Shown piece by piece: positions 61,801 to 64,000 of a DNA stretch of 64,000 nt. The translations under genes and the position numbers were made by a program. A model generated the notes under the pieces. It was not told the DNA's origin. It ran no database searches and saw nothing but the letters and a program-made list of their open reading frames with translations. This stretch comes from Luidia sarsii (Eukaryota; Echinodermata; Asteroidea; Paxillosida; Luidiidae): positions 1,150,233-1,214,232 of the forward strand of contig OX465110.1 in the NCBI GenBank assembly GCA_949987565.1, in the 5' to 3' direction. Position 1 is the first letter of the stretch; the number at the start of each line of letters is the position of its first letter.

Positions 61801-64000
61801 ATAACAAACTAACAAAGTAGCCAATACTTTGCATAGAAACAAAGGATGAACATACAGTACAGTACAGTTGCAGCTCCATACATAGTTTTACGTACATTGG
61901 TACATTACATTTTTGATAATAGCTTTCACTTTCATTCTCTATAACTAACAAAGTACAATCTTAAGTCCAAGCATCTCAGGATGATTTTGAGGGACAGGCT
62001 CCGCTCCCCAGACATCCTTGAGTGTACAGTCATAACAGAAATCAAATAGGAAATTCAAATTAAGAATGACGGTGGACAGTTTATGACCTAGCACTGAACT
62101 TTCCTACACTGCCACAGCTGAAGCACAGCTACAAACATGAACTGTATGTACATGTACAATGCCCATTTAGGCCTATGTGTAATTCCAAAGTAAAATGAAA
62201 CTAAAAAGAAACCTAGAATTGGAGATTTTGCTTTTACCTGGAATATCTGCTTGAGTGAAAATAAGGCCCTGCGTAGTTCCCTTCCCGTTGAGTTGAGCAG
62301 TTTTTCTGAAGAGAAAAAGAAAAGAAAAGACAAACAAATGAATCTGTAATCACTGTACTGCATGATCAAAGCTTTCACATTCCAATTAGTCAGAATCTAA
62401 TTTGTGTGTTTGGTCAGTAGGGTCACAGTTATTAGGTGAACTTTTCCTTTTCCTGGCATTTGCTGGCACTGGCCTGGTGTATCCTGCATCTAATCCTTGT
62501 TGTATTTGTCTCTTTAACTCATGGTCCGTTCTTGTATCCACTATGTGAAGAATGCCGAATAAATAATGATAATAATCATCATCATCAAGATACTGCCAAG
62601 GAAAAGTTAAACAAATATCTTGCTGAGTGTCTCCTGGCTACTCTGTGGATTGACTTTGGGATGAAGTGTCAATCAGTTTTCCATTTTATTCGTTTGATTT
62701 GAATTGAAAAAAAAGCTGTGAATCCACACTGTGCGATCCCTAGAGATAATGGGAATTAAATGCTTCTGACTATTTGGGAAGGCCACCATCTAAGGGCTGG
62801 ATAGCTCAGATGGTAAGAGCACCAGTATGCAAAACCAAAGGTCTCAGGTTCAAGTCCCAGCCCAGTCAAATTTTCTTTAGCATTTTTTTCAAAATTGTTC
62901 AAAAAGTTCCCAGTCAGTTTTTTCCTCTACATTTTGGTGTGTTAACACTGCAGTGTAATATAGCGTCCGATGTTTCAATCCTTACAGGACCTTCTCCCAA
63001 GGCAAGATTATTTTTGTGTCATTTTCAAAGTGACTAGACTGCTGCTGTATAAGCAGTCCAAGTAAGGCTATAAAAGTAGGGGGCTAAATGTTTGCACAAC
63101 CCACTTAAAAAAGGTAATATGGACTTGTTGAATTTCACAAGTCTTTAACTGCCATGATGACTACATAAAGAATGCTACAAAAGGTCTACAAGATCACTGC
63201 GCATGTACAAGAATGCAACAGATACAGTATACAAATGACATGTAGGCCCTACATGTATGTACACACGTACAATTAAAATCATGATGTTCATGTACATGTA
63301 TGTGTACTTACTGGGTACATGTACACAGTACATGATACTCTTCAAAGCATAGGCCTATCAAATCCATTGCTCTTGTGTCTGTGTGTAATATCAAAAATCA
63401 ACTACAGTGTGTGTTTGTACAATGTACTGTACATGTACATGTACATGTACATGTGTATGGTGCAGTGCAATGTCTTTACACCAGATTTCTTTGGGCACAC
63501 ACATACAGTGTACTAATCCAAAACATCTTACAACCCTGCTTATAATCTTAAAATGATTTTTCTGACTCCTTTTTGGAAATATGTCAAAGGCTCACAACCT
63601 CAAATCTGCCTCAAGTGTTACATGTACATGTATTTAATATGTTAATAGCATCATATACCATGTACTTTGAAACAGACAACAGAAATGGTTAACATCACAA
63701 GATGATTTTGTTACACCAAGGAGAACATCTGTAGTAAAGCAGTTTTCTTCCACTATTTAAAGCAGAAATTGGAGGACATTCCTTGACAAGAAATCTATTA
63801 TTCCTCACCAACTATTCATTTGCAACCAGTCTGCAAAACCGTGCAAAAGAGCATGCAAATCTACAAATGTATGTCACTGTACAGACACAAATTATCCCAG
63901 GAGATGGAAGGTTTACCTATAACATCTTTGATCTTGTCCCTCCTAGTATCAGTGCAAGCATAAACACGACTCTTCTGTCTCACGCTCTCCCTGTTCCAAA
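7032..64000 (-). CDS. FHOD: FHOD-family formin, spliced gene, partial at both ends
   Basis: Formins nucleate and elongate unbranched actin filaments. FHOD proteins act in stress fibres and muscle sarcomeres and are held inactive by DID-DAD contact. I assembled 40 exons on the minus strand by GT-AG sites and matching phases. Domain order is FH3/DID (exons 1-7), basic linker (8-9), a very long linker (10-31), FH1 plus start of FH2 (32), FH2 (33-39) and start of the C-terminal tail (40). DID and FH2 peptides such as [41 protein letters not shown] and FALEYRT are hallmarks of FHOD1/FHOD3. The GTPase-binding N-terminus lies beyond position 64000 and the DAD lies to the left of position 7032. All visible exons total about 7.95 kb of coding sequence (about 2,650 codons), far longer than vertebrate FHODs because of the linker. 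Inclusion of linker exons is inferred, not shown. Confidence 0.95.
7156..8373. other. FHOD: Intron between exons 40 and 39
   Basis: AT-rich sequence with a minus-strand tRNA-like SINE fragment at about 7640-7703 (GGGACTTGAACCTGAGACC box). Confidence 0.7.
8374..8566 (-). CDS. FHOD: FHOD exon 39, end of FH2
   Basis: A 193-nt exon encoding [40 protein letters not shown] and [12 protein letters not shown]. It matches the C-terminal FH2 helix of FHOD. Acceptor CCAAAG, donor GTACGT, phase 2 in and 0 out. Confidence 0.96.
8567..10360. other. FHOD: Intron between exons 39 and 38
   Basis: Contains a diverged foldback element at about 8640-8840 and a minus-strand tRNA-derived SINE at about 9886-10030. 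No coding sequence was seen. Confidence 0.7.
9886..10030 (-). mobile_element. tRNA-derived SINE
   Basis: On the minus strand it shows GGATAGCTCAGATGGTAAGA (A-box-like) and, about 30 bases on, GGATTCAACTCC (B-box-like), with the shared TTTGGGAAGGCTGCCATCT leader and a T-rich tail. Confidence 0.75.
10361..10435 (-). CDS. FHOD: FHOD exon 38, FH2
   Basis: A 75-nt exon encoding [20 protein letters not shown] then RRVLNR, matching vertebrate FLDQCARRVAMLRIVHRRVCNR. Donor GTGAGT, phase 2 in and out. Confidence 0.96.
   Translation of the reverse strand, partial: TSRFSGRLCSENNSPEDSSSESLK
11096..11210 (-). mobile_element. tRNA-derived SINE, degraded
   Basis: The minus strand has GGTTCAAGTCCTGGTCCAGT and a decayed A-box region. 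It sits next to the 16-bp repeat. Confidence 0.6.
11214..11600. repeat. 16-bp tandem repeat (about 24 copies)
   Basis: Unit TCAACTACCAAATTTG repeated with little variation and slightly degenerate ends, within the intron between exons 38 and 37. Confidence 0.95.
12195..12290 (-). mobile_element. tRNA-derived SINE fragment
   Basis: The minus strand reads AAGGGCTGGATAGCTCAGGT, the A-box end of the family. The B-box part is degraded. Confidence 0.6.
12373..12488 (-). CDS. FHOD: FHOD exon 37, FH2
   Basis: A 116-nt exon encoding [20 protein letters not shown] then [18 protein letters not shown]. Acceptor GTCTAG, donor GTAAGC, phase 0 in and 2 out. Confidence 0.95.
12590..12790. repeat. Degenerate repeat around ACCAATCACATGAC
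   Basis: Seven or more spaced copies of CCAATCACATGACA-like units. They carry CCAAT and CATGAC words but look like a decayed tandem repeat. Confidence 0.7.
13329..13490 (-). CDS. FHOD: FHOD exon 36, FH2
   Basis: A 162-nt exon encoding [35 protein letters not shown] and [14 protein letters not shown]. It is the GFxLxxLxKVxDxKDT region with the conserved FH2 lysines. Phase 0 in and out. Confidence 0.97.
13618..13712 (+). mobile_element. tRNA-derived SINE, head fragment
   Basis: GAGCTCAGATGGAAGAGCAC then CAGGTTCAAATCCTGCAG. It is followed directly by another copy. Confidence 0.65.
13716..13925 (+). mobile_element. tRNA-derived SINE with 5' leader
   Basis: The leader (GATCCCTCTACATG, TTAATGGTTGAATTGCTTCT, TTGGGAAGGCCACCATC) precedes GGATAGCTCAGATGGTAAGA and GGTTCAAGTCCCAGTC. 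The anticodon-arm region is shortened. Confidence 0.75.
14258..14377 (-). CDS. FHOD: FHOD exon 35, FH2 core with the GNFLN signature
   Basis: A 120-nt exon encoding [20 protein letters not shown] then [28 protein letters not shown] is the formin GNxMN-type signature. Acceptor CTCACAG, donor GTATGG, phase 0 in and out. Confidence 0.97.
14590..15093. repeat. 30-bp (15-bp subunit) minisatellite in an FH2 intron
   Basis: Units such as CCCACTTGAGCCCATTTGAA followed by TCTGTTTGCA repeat across about 500 bases of the intron between exons 35 and 34. The period of 30 keeps frames open on both strands (up to 175 codons), which is a repeat artefact. Confidence 0.9.
15229..15411 (-). CDS. FHOD: FHOD exon 34, FH2
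   Basis: A 183-nt exon encoding [40 protein letters not shown] and [13 protein letters not shown]. It matches the vertebrate LLTMMPTEEE...NPDIPLGPAENFL segment. Phase 0 in and out. Confidence 0.97.
15727..15885 (-). CDS. FHOD: FHOD exon 33, FH2
   Basis: A 159-nt exon encoding [30 protein letters not shown] and [12 protein letters not shown]. LDPKRSNxINIxLTxLP is diagnostic of FHOD FH2. Acceptor TTTAG, donor GTAAGA, phase 0 in and out. Confidence 0.97.
15886..18487. other. FHOD: Intron between exons 33 and 32
   Basis: Contains the near-perfect palindrome at 16168-16269, a tRNA-like fragment at about 16610-16660, and a TTGAT pentamer run near 18198-18223. No exon was seen. Confidence 0.7.
16168..16269. 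mobile_element. Foldback (palindromic MITE-like) element, best copy
   Basis: Two arms of about 50 bases meet with no spacer at CAAAGGCCTTTG. Core words are GACGTTTCGATCCTAGCAGG and its complement. The right flank TTTTAGTCAGTAAGCAGTTT is shared with other copies. It has no coding capacity. Confidence 0.85.
18488..19710 (-). CDS. FHOD: FHOD exon 32, linker, FH1 and start of FH2
   Basis: A 1,223-nt exon (407 codons). Codons 1-260 are Ser/Glu-rich linker. Next comes [18 protein letters not shown], the segment that precedes FH1 in vertebrate FHODs. FH1 follows, with a seven-proline run, an APP-repeat tract and a five-proline run that should bind profilin-actin. FH2 then opens with [24 protein letters not shown] and [17 protein letters not shown]. 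The Trp residues of the lasso region are present. Acceptor CCTGCAG, donor GTAAGA, phase 1 in and 0 out. Confidence 0.95.
20065..20364 (-). CDS. FHOD: FHOD exon 31, ER/K-rich helix
   Basis: A 300-nt exon encoding [20 protein letters not shown], then about 40 residues of alternating Glu and Arg/Lys ([20 protein letters not shown] and similar), then [19 protein letters not shown] and a Ser/Gly end. The charge pattern predicts a coiled coil or a stable single alpha helix ahead of FH1. Acceptor GGCCAG, donor GTAACA. It is the last exon of the phase 1 series. Confidence 0.85.
21562..21609 (-). CDS. FHOD: FHOD exon 30, 48-nt cassette
   Basis: Encodes [15 protein letters not shown] between acceptor CCCATCAG and donor GTGAGT. 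Phase 1 in and out. The acidic-plus-hydrophobic pattern ([12 protein letters not shown]) loosely resembles the exon 12 motif without its SQG. Confidence 0.6.
21610..23762. other. FHOD: Intron between exons 30 and 29
   Basis: Contains one SINE copy at about 22190-22300. The rest is AT-rich with no supported feature. Confidence 0.7.
22190..22300 (+). mobile_element. tRNA-derived SINE, diverged
   Basis: TTTGGGAAGGCCGCCATCTA leader, then a decayed A-box and GTAAGTCCCGGTCCAGTC. Confidence 0.6.
23763..23834 (-). CDS. FHOD: FHOD exon 29, 72-nt basic cassette
   Basis: Encodes [20 protein letters not shown] then PTE. A long CT repeat precedes the acceptor CTTCAG; donor GTAAGT. Phase 1 in and out. 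Its Arg run followed by Thr/Ser is like part of exon 25. Confidence 0.68.
24590..24745. mobile_element. Foldback element copy
   Basis: Inverted arms carrying TTTTGATCCTAGCAGGACC and GGTCCTGCTAGGATCC around a short spacer, flanked by TTAGTCAATTAACAGTTT. Confidence 0.75.
25118..25180 (-). CDS. FHOD: FHOD exon 28, 63-nt cassette
   Basis: Encodes [20 protein letters not shown] then G between acceptor GGTTACAG and donor GTAAGT. Phase 1 in and out. Confidence 0.65.
25410..25640 (+). mobile_element. tRNA-derived SINE, most complete copy
   Basis: It carries the leader, GGATAGCTCAGATGGTTAGA, GCGCTGGTATG, CCAGAGGTC and GGTTCAAGTCC in tRNA order, then a T-rich tail and GTTCAAAAAGTTCCCAG. A cloverleaf with matched acceptor stem is not evident, so it is not called as a tRNA gene. 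Confidence 0.8.
25695..25742 (-). CDS. FHOD: FHOD exon 27, 48-nt cassette
   Basis: Encodes [15 protein letters not shown] between acceptor GATGCAG and donor GTAACT. Phase 1 in and out. Confidence 0.6.
25793..25876. repeat. (TCAA)n microsatellite
   Basis: About 20 uninterrupted TCAA units, roughly 50 bases upstream (in the transcript) of exon 27. Confidence 0.97.
26090..26335. repeat. Imperfect repeat of GAATATGGAAAT
   Basis: About eight copies of a unit of roughly 26-34 bases built on CATGAATATGGAAATCT. Confidence 0.8.
26503..26541 (-). other. FHOD: Possible extra FHOD cassette exon (39 nt)
   Basis: A phase-compatible candidate encoding [12 protein letters not shown] between CCGCCAG and donor GTAAGT. 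The donor is good but the acceptor has a weak pyrimidine tract. It lies between exons 26 and 27. Confidence 0.35.
26885..27070. mobile_element. Foldback element copy
   Basis: The left flank GCAAACTGCTCACTGACTAA is followed by inverted arms GACGTTTCGATCCCAGCAGG and CCTGCTAGGATCGAAACGTC around a spacer of about 20 bases. Confidence 0.8.
28140..28217 (-). CDS. FHOD: FHOD exon 26, charged helical cassette
   Basis: A 78-nt exon encoding [20 protein letters not shown] then AEAAE after a TTACCCCTTGAAAG acceptor, donor GTAAGA. Phase 1 in and out. An Arg/Glu-rich then Ala/Glu-rich helix is likely. Confidence 0.72.
29056..29331 (-). CDS. FHOD: FHOD exon 25, Thr/Pro/Arg-rich linker
   Basis: A 276-nt exon encoding [20 protein letters not shown] and later [18 protein letters not shown], ending TNTTSPAE. 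Acceptor GACTAG, donor GTAAGT, phase 1 in and out. A 21-bp minisatellite fills the intron about 20 bases upstream of the acceptor. Low-complexity basic sequence. Confidence 0.75.
29350..29868. repeat. 21-bp minisatellite (about 24 copies) upstream of exon 25
   Basis: Unit GGGGTAAGGGGTGATGATGA plus C, very homogeneous. In the transcript it is C/T-rich and lies just before the exon 25 acceptor. The plus strand has an open 176-codon GDDDGVR frame because the period is a multiple of three. Confidence 0.96.
30389..30433 (-). CDS. FHOD: FHOD exon 24, cassette B copy 2
   Basis: A 45-nt exon encoding [15 protein letters not shown] between acceptor CTTAAAG and donor GTAAGG. It shares length, phase, KxEPK ending and flanking intron similarity with exon 22, so it is a paralogous exon from an older duplication. 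Confidence 0.68.
31295..31430. mobile_element. Diverged foldback element copy
   Basis: Contains GATGTTTTGATCCAAGCAGG and, further right, an inverted GATGATCAAAATGCCGG remnant. Other half-copies of the family lie near 8640-8840, 13955-13990, 15590-15640, 38440-38470, 39840-39900, 55030-55370 and 62965-63005. Confidence 0.6.
31971..32255. repeat. Duplicated block A, copy 2 (contains exon 23)
   Basis: The partner of 35073-35343. Within about 30 intronic bases beside the donor there are three substitutions, whereas the 63-base exon has one synonymous change. Confidence 0.92.
32043..32105 (-). CDS. FHOD: FHOD exon 23, cassette A copy 2
   Basis: The second copy of the 63-nt exon encoding [20 protein letters not shown], with the same splice sites and phase as exon 21. 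The duplicated block includes flanking intron (about 31971-32255 here, 35073-35343 for the other copy). Confidence 0.72.
32995..33039 (-). CDS. FHOD: FHOD exon 22, cassette B copy 1
   Basis: A 45-nt exon encoding [15 protein letters not shown] between acceptor CCTGAAG and donor GTAAGA. Phase 1 in and out. It is a diverged relative of exon 24, with the same length, phase and recognisable intron flanks. Confidence 0.7.
33447..33605 (-). mobile_element. Second tRNA-like SINE family
   Basis: The minus strand reads GGTCCAGTGGTTAAGATGTC, CTAGAAAGCAGGAGTCGCAG and GATCGAATCCTGCC, tRNA-like but different from the main family. A related fragment lies at 56195-56290. Confidence 0.65.
34130..34250. repeat. 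22-bp tandem repeat
   Basis: Four to five copies of a GACCAAACCCAAGACAATCT-type unit. Confidence 0.85.
35073..35343. repeat. Duplicated block A, copy 1 (contains exon 21)
   Basis: About 270 bases nearly identical to 31971-32255 at an offset of about 3.1 kb. It includes exon 21 and flanking intron. Small indels (for example ATGAATCTG versus TTTG) separate the copies. Confidence 0.92.
35141..35203 (-). CDS. FHOD: FHOD exon 21, cassette A copy 1
   Basis: A 63-nt exon encoding [20 protein letters not shown] between acceptor GTTAAG and donor GTAAGG, phase 1 in and out. It has a near-identical copy at 32043-32105. The two differ at one base (35181 versus 32083), a synonymous third position of an Arg codon. 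Exon 22 lies between them. Confidence 0.72.
36215..36676 (-). CDS. FHOD: FHOD exon 20, Ser-rich linker with a ninth motif copy
   Basis: A 462-nt exon encoding [38 protein letters not shown], then a long Ser/Tyr/Arg-rich tail ([38 protein letters not shown]). [13 protein letters not shown] is a ninth copy of the exon 12 motif. Donor GTAAGT. The acceptor chosen (ATCTTAG) is the only nearby one in phase with exon 19. An alternative at 36710 (GATGAG) would add [12 protein letters not shown] but needs a phase 0 partner. The coding call is firm; the 5' boundary is not. Confidence 0.75.
37031..37108 (-). CDS. FHOD: FHOD exon 19, 78-nt cassette
   Basis: Encodes [20 protein letters not shown] then SEPSRH. 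Acceptor TTGCGTAG, donor GTAAGT, phase 1 in and out. It is rich in Pro, Ser and Thr. Confidence 0.7.
38097..38159 (-). CDS. FHOD: FHOD exon 18, 63-nt cassette
   Basis: Encodes [20 protein letters not shown] after a CCCCTTCCCCGTTAAAG acceptor, with donor GTGAGT. Phase 1 in and out. It is an acidic linker segment. Confidence 0.68.
38995..39215 (-). mobile_element. tRNA-derived SINE, near full length
   Basis: The minus strand has the leader (CACCCCGGCAAAGACTAG, GGGAAGGCCACCGTCTAAG), GGATAGCTCAGATGGAAGA and GATTCAAGTCCCAGTC, ending in a T-rich tail. Confidence 0.78.
40018..40101 (-). CDS. FHOD: FHOD exon 17, 84-nt cassette
   Basis: Encodes [20 protein letters not shown] then YPPDRGR. Acceptor GATCAG follows a branch-like CTAAT; donor GTGAGT. 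Phase 1 in and out. The Ser/Pro-rich content suggests a disordered linker. Confidence 0.65.
40318..40430. repeat. 31-bp tandem repeat (about 4 copies)
   Basis: Unit AACTCAACCACTGGGTCTGA then AAAGAGCCAGT. Confidence 0.85.
40838..40940. repeat. 23-bp tandem repeat (about 4 copies)
   Basis: Unit CGATCAATATCCATGAATCA then AAT. Confidence 0.88.
41002..41019 (-). other. FHOD: Possible FHOD microexon (18 nt)
   Basis: A phase-compatible stretch encoding TPSIL between TTTCCAG and donor GTGACA. It echoes TPSIKK of exon 13. It is too short to judge from sequence alone. Confidence 0.25.
41160..41225 (-). CDS. FHOD: FHOD exon 16, 66-nt cassette
   Basis: Encodes [20 protein letters not shown] plus H. 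The acceptor is a clear pyrimidine tract ending CCCCCAG and the donor is GTAAGT. Phase 1 in and out. Confidence 0.65.
41278..41366. repeat. GGTATACCATA inverted-repeat cluster
   Basis: Overlapping palindromic GGTATACC and CCATACCATAGTATGG words produce several hairpin options in about 90 bases. Confidence 0.8.
41899..41949 (-). CDS. FHOD: FHOD exon 15, 51-nt cassette
   Basis: Encodes [16 protein letters not shown] between acceptor CTCCAG and donor GTAAGT. It joins exon 13 or 14 as K-TYTPSS. Joining it directly to exon 12 would create TAG at the junction, so skipping both exons 13 and 14 would truncate the protein unless exon 15 is skipped too. Confidence 0.65.
42884..42928 (-). CDS. FHOD: FHOD exon 14, 45-nt cassette
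   Basis: Encodes [14 protein letters not shown] between acceptor CAACAG and donor GTAAGT, phase 1 in and out. Its composition is like the neighbouring exon 15. Confidence 0.6.
43272..43307 (-). CDS. FHOD: FHOD exon 13, 36-nt cassette
   Basis: Encodes [11 protein letters not shown] between acceptor CTCAAG and donor GTGAGT, phase 1 in and out. Joined to exon 12 it reads [16 protein letters not shown]. Confidence 0.65.
44406..46469 (-). CDS. FHOD: FHOD exon 12, giant 2,064-nt linker exon with repeated LSQG motifs
   Basis: An uninterrupted frame of 688 codons with a strong pyrimidine tract at the acceptor and donor GTGAGT. The sequence is mostly acidic, Ser-rich and probably disordered, so no folded domain is expected. 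Its outstanding feature is eight copies of a short motif, for example [31 protein letters not shown] and [16 protein letters not shown]. Each is an acidic run followed by hydrophobics and LSQG. The 3' part also has a charged Arg/Glu segment ([17 protein letters not shown]). Many Ser-Asp-Glu clusters look like CK2 sites. I know no vertebrate FHOD exon of this size. The motif core resembles the FHOD DAD (DEIMDLLVQSV in FHOD1, recalled), which is inference. Phase 1 in and out. Confidence 0.85.
47073..47246 (-). CDS. FHOD: FHOD exon 11, linker
   Basis: A 174-nt exon encoding [18 protein letters not shown] then an acidic segment ending [11 protein letters not shown]. Donor GTACGG is good. The acceptor (CCCAAAG) has a modest pyrimidine tract, so that boundary is less certain. 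Phase 1 in and out. Confidence 0.65.
47849..48097 (-). CDS. FHOD: FHOD exon 10, linker, first of the symmetric series
   Basis: A 249-nt exon encoding [32 protein letters not shown] and a Ser/Pro-rich end. It starts with a basic helical segment. An internal in-frame ATG (LMAERR) could serve as a start for a transcript from the candidate internal promoter near 49480. Phase 1 in and out. Confidence 0.78.
49418..49485 (-). promoter_or_regulatory. Candidate internal promoter and short first exon
   Basis: On the minus strand CTATAAATACC (TATA box at 49474-49481) is followed about 60 bases later by a splice donor AGCT-GTGAGTTTG (GT at 49416-49417). Initiation about 30 bases after the TATA box would give a short first exon in the 4-kb intron before exon 10. 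The first in-frame ATG would then be inside exon 10, giving a formin without its DID. This is inference. Confidence 0.3.
51199..51222 (-). other. FHOD: Possible FHOD microexon (24 nt)
   Basis: A phase-compatible stretch encoding GLRPTVI between CTGCAG and donor GTGAGT. The acceptor lies at the end of a perfect hairpin (51225-51259), so the splice site may be fortuitous. Confidence 0.18.
51225..51259. repeat. Perfect 15-bp inverted repeat
   Basis: Arms GCAGAGGGCGGTGTT and AACACCGCCCTCTGC with a 5-base loop. It could be a MITE end pair or a structured RNA element. Confidence 0.85.
52075..52259 (-). CDS. FHOD: FHOD exon 9, basic-acidic linker
   Basis: A 185-nt exon encoding [20 protein letters not shown], then [20 protein letters not shown] and a Ser/Thr-rich end ([14 protein letters not shown]). 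[12 protein letters not shown] is probably helical. Acceptor TTCAG, donor GTAAGT. This exon changes phase from 2 to 1, and every linker exon after it stays in phase 1. Confidence 0.8.
52940..53175 (-). CDS. FHOD: FHOD exon 8, post-DID basic linker
   Basis: A 236-nt exon encoding [40 protein letters not shown] and an Arg/Ser-rich tail ending in [12 protein letters not shown]. The opening corresponds to VALRHEDGD of vertebrate FHOD1. RKSLRRSLK is also very like the basic stretch that follows the DAD core in vertebrate FHOD C-termini. RRxS sites look like basophilic kinase targets. Donor GTACGA, phase 0 in and 2 out. Confidence 0.88.
53536..53853. repeat. 70-bp tandem repeat spanning a splice donor
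   Basis: Four and a half copies at an exact 70-base spacing (TGTTCCACCA at 53551, 53621, 53691, 53761 and 53831). The rightmost copy overlaps the last 36 coding bases of exon 7. Confidence 0.97.
53815..53958 (-). CDS. FHOD: FHOD exon 7, end of FH3/DID, with a multiplied splice donor
   Basis: A 144-nt exon (48 codons) encoding [20 protein letters not shown] ... [15 protein letters not shown], as in vertebrate FHOD. Its last 36 bases and its donor (TATGAG then GTAGGG) lie inside a 70-bp tandem repeat that continues downstream to about 53536. Three further intact copies of the donor follow, at 53745, 53675 and 53605. Only the first donor keeps the frame, because each later one is preceded by an in-frame TGA. 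Confidence 0.94.
54067..54158 (-). CDS. FHOD: FHOD exon 6, FH3/DID
   Basis: A 92-nt exon encoding [18 protein letters not shown] then [13 protein letters not shown]. It corresponds to the vertebrate PWSNIMEILEEKD...ELLVYAMTLVNK segment. Donor GTAAAG, phase 1 in and 0 out. Confidence 0.95.
54320..54482. mobile_element. Foldback element copy
   Basis: Arms GGGCCTGACGTTTTGATCC and GGATCAAAACGTCAGGCCC, followed by TTTTAGTCAGTAAGCAGTTT. It is inserted in the intron between exons 6 and 5, about 160 bases from exon 6. Confidence 0.8.
54704..54815 (-). CDS. FHOD: FHOD exon 5, FH3/DID
   Basis: A 112-nt exon encoding [20 protein letters not shown] then [17 protein letters not shown]. It matches the FHOD RLVVKTALKLLLVFVEY helix. 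Acceptor CCCCAG, donor GTACTG, phase 0 in and 1 out. Confidence 0.96.
55423..55517 (-). CDS. FHOD: FHOD exon 4, FH3/DID
   Basis: A 95-nt exon encoding [18 protein letters not shown] then [14 protein letters not shown], directly comparable to vertebrate FHOD. Donor GTACGT, phase 1 in and 0 out. Confidence 0.96.
55927..56032 (-). CDS. FHOD: FHOD exon 3, FH3/DID armadillo region
   Basis: A 106-nt exon encoding [19 protein letters not shown] then [16 protein letters not shown]. It is among the best conserved parts of the FHOD DID. Donor GTACAA. A 6.2-kb intron separates it from exon 2. Confidence 0.96.
56195..56290 (-). mobile_element. Second tRNA-like SINE family, fragment
   Basis: The minus strand has AAAGCAGGAGTCGTGGGTTT then GAATCCCGCCCGAGCTGCC and the same 3' part as the 33447-33605 copy. 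Confidence 0.6.
56886..58440. repeat. 91-bp minisatellite (about 17 copies)
   Basis: Unit beginning CTGCTTGGACTGAATCCCTC and including AATCCACTAATACCAGGGG and GGATTTAGGAAGGGTTAGAG. A few units differ by 10-base GAGAGGGATT additions. Higher-order alternation of variants is visible. Confidence 0.96.
58748..58875. mobile_element. Foldback element copy (partial left arm)
   Basis: CTTTCTCAAAGCCTTTGAGA then GGTCCCGCTAGGATCGAAAC and the terminal TCAGTGAGCAGTTTGCAAC word. The left arm is mostly lost. Confidence 0.7.
59745..59946. repeat. TGTACA palindromic microsatellite
   Basis: Dense TGTACATGTACA runs, with shorter tracts near 58895, 59330, 60185, 60315, 60480, 60725 and 63425. Every unit is self-complementary. 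Confidence 0.95.
62238..62305 (-). CDS. FHOD: FHOD exon 2, start of FH3/DID
   Basis: A 68-nt exon after a CT-rich tract and CAG, ending CAG before GTAAAA. It encodes [20 protein letters not shown] plus Q, nearly identical to vertebrate FHOD. Phase 1 in, phase 0 out. Confidence 0.95.
62306..63916. other. FHOD: Intron between exons 2 and 1
   Basis: Holds a nearly complete plus-strand SINE (62725-62925), half of a foldback element (about 62935-63005) and TGTACA repeats at 63240-63455. Confidence 0.7.
62725..62925 (+). mobile_element. tRNA-derived SINE, near full length
   Basis: Leader GATCCCTAGAGATAAT, then GGATAGCTCAGATGGTAAGA, CAGGTTCAAGTCCCAGCC and the same tail as the 25410-25640 copy. Confidence 0.78.
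63917..64000 (-). CDS. FHOD: FHOD exon 1 in window (partial), N-terminal GBD/FH3 junction
   Basis: The open frame reads [18 protein letters not shown] then DKIKDVI and ends ATA-G before donor GTAAAC. The last base joins exon 2 to give IEKLLNSTG, matching the IEKLYNSSG stretch of vertebrate FHOD1. The exon continues past the window edge. Confidence 0.85.

Larger units (their letters stand above)
56033..62237. other. FHOD: Largest intron, between exons 3 and 2
   Basis: A 6.2-kb intron dominated by a 91-bp minisatellite (56886-58440), a foldback copy (58748-58875) and scattered TGTACA palindromic microsatellites (58890-60750). No coding sequence was seen. Confidence 0.75.

Overview
This window is animal nuclear DNA. 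It has split coding exons with GT-AG introns, abundant tRNA-derived SINE-like repeats, foldback elements and mini- and microsatellites. One gene accounts for all the convincing coding sequence. It is an FHOD-family formin (orthologous to vertebrate FHOD1/FHOD3) on the minus strand, so its 5' side is at the right edge and its 3' side at the left. Both ends run out of the window. A single FHOD-type gene and this repeat content suggest an invertebrate, possibly an echinoderm or another marine deuterostome. The organism call is inference.

Layout from 5' to 3' (right to left). 64000-53815: seven exons of the N-terminal armadillo-like FH3/DID region, very close to vertebrate FHOD. 53175-52075: two basic linker exons. 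48097-20065: 22 consecutive linker exons, each a multiple of three and each in the same splice phase, so any of them could be skipped in frame. Together they would encode about 1,490 residues. They include one giant 2,064-nt exon and a duplicated exon pair. 19710-18488: a 1,223-nt exon with a low-complexity linker, the proline-rich FH1 region and the start of FH2. 15885-7032: eight exons completing the FH2 actin-nucleation domain and starting the C-terminal tail. The C-terminal DAD and the 3' UTR are not seen and should lie to the left of the window. With all exons included the visible reading frame is about 2,650 codons, against roughly 1,160-1,600 for vertebrate FHOD1/FHOD3 as I recall them.

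The most interesting signals are in the linker. A short acidic-hydrophobic motif (consensus roughly [DE]-[DE]-D-[VIL]-[LM]-x-x-L-S-x-G) occurs eight times in the giant exon and once more in exon 20. It resembles the core of the FHOD DAD, so the linker may carry an array of internal DAD-like peptides able to compete for the DID. Other points: a duplicated cassette exon whose two copies differ by one synonymous base; a 70-bp tandem repeat that has multiplied a splice donor inside the DID-coding region; and a possible internal TATA promoter.

I see no second gene, no RNA gene, no CRISPR array and no autonomous transposon ORF. The remaining sequence is intronic and rich in repeats. Exon boundaries were read by eye from splice consensus, phase and family similarity, without transcript evidence.
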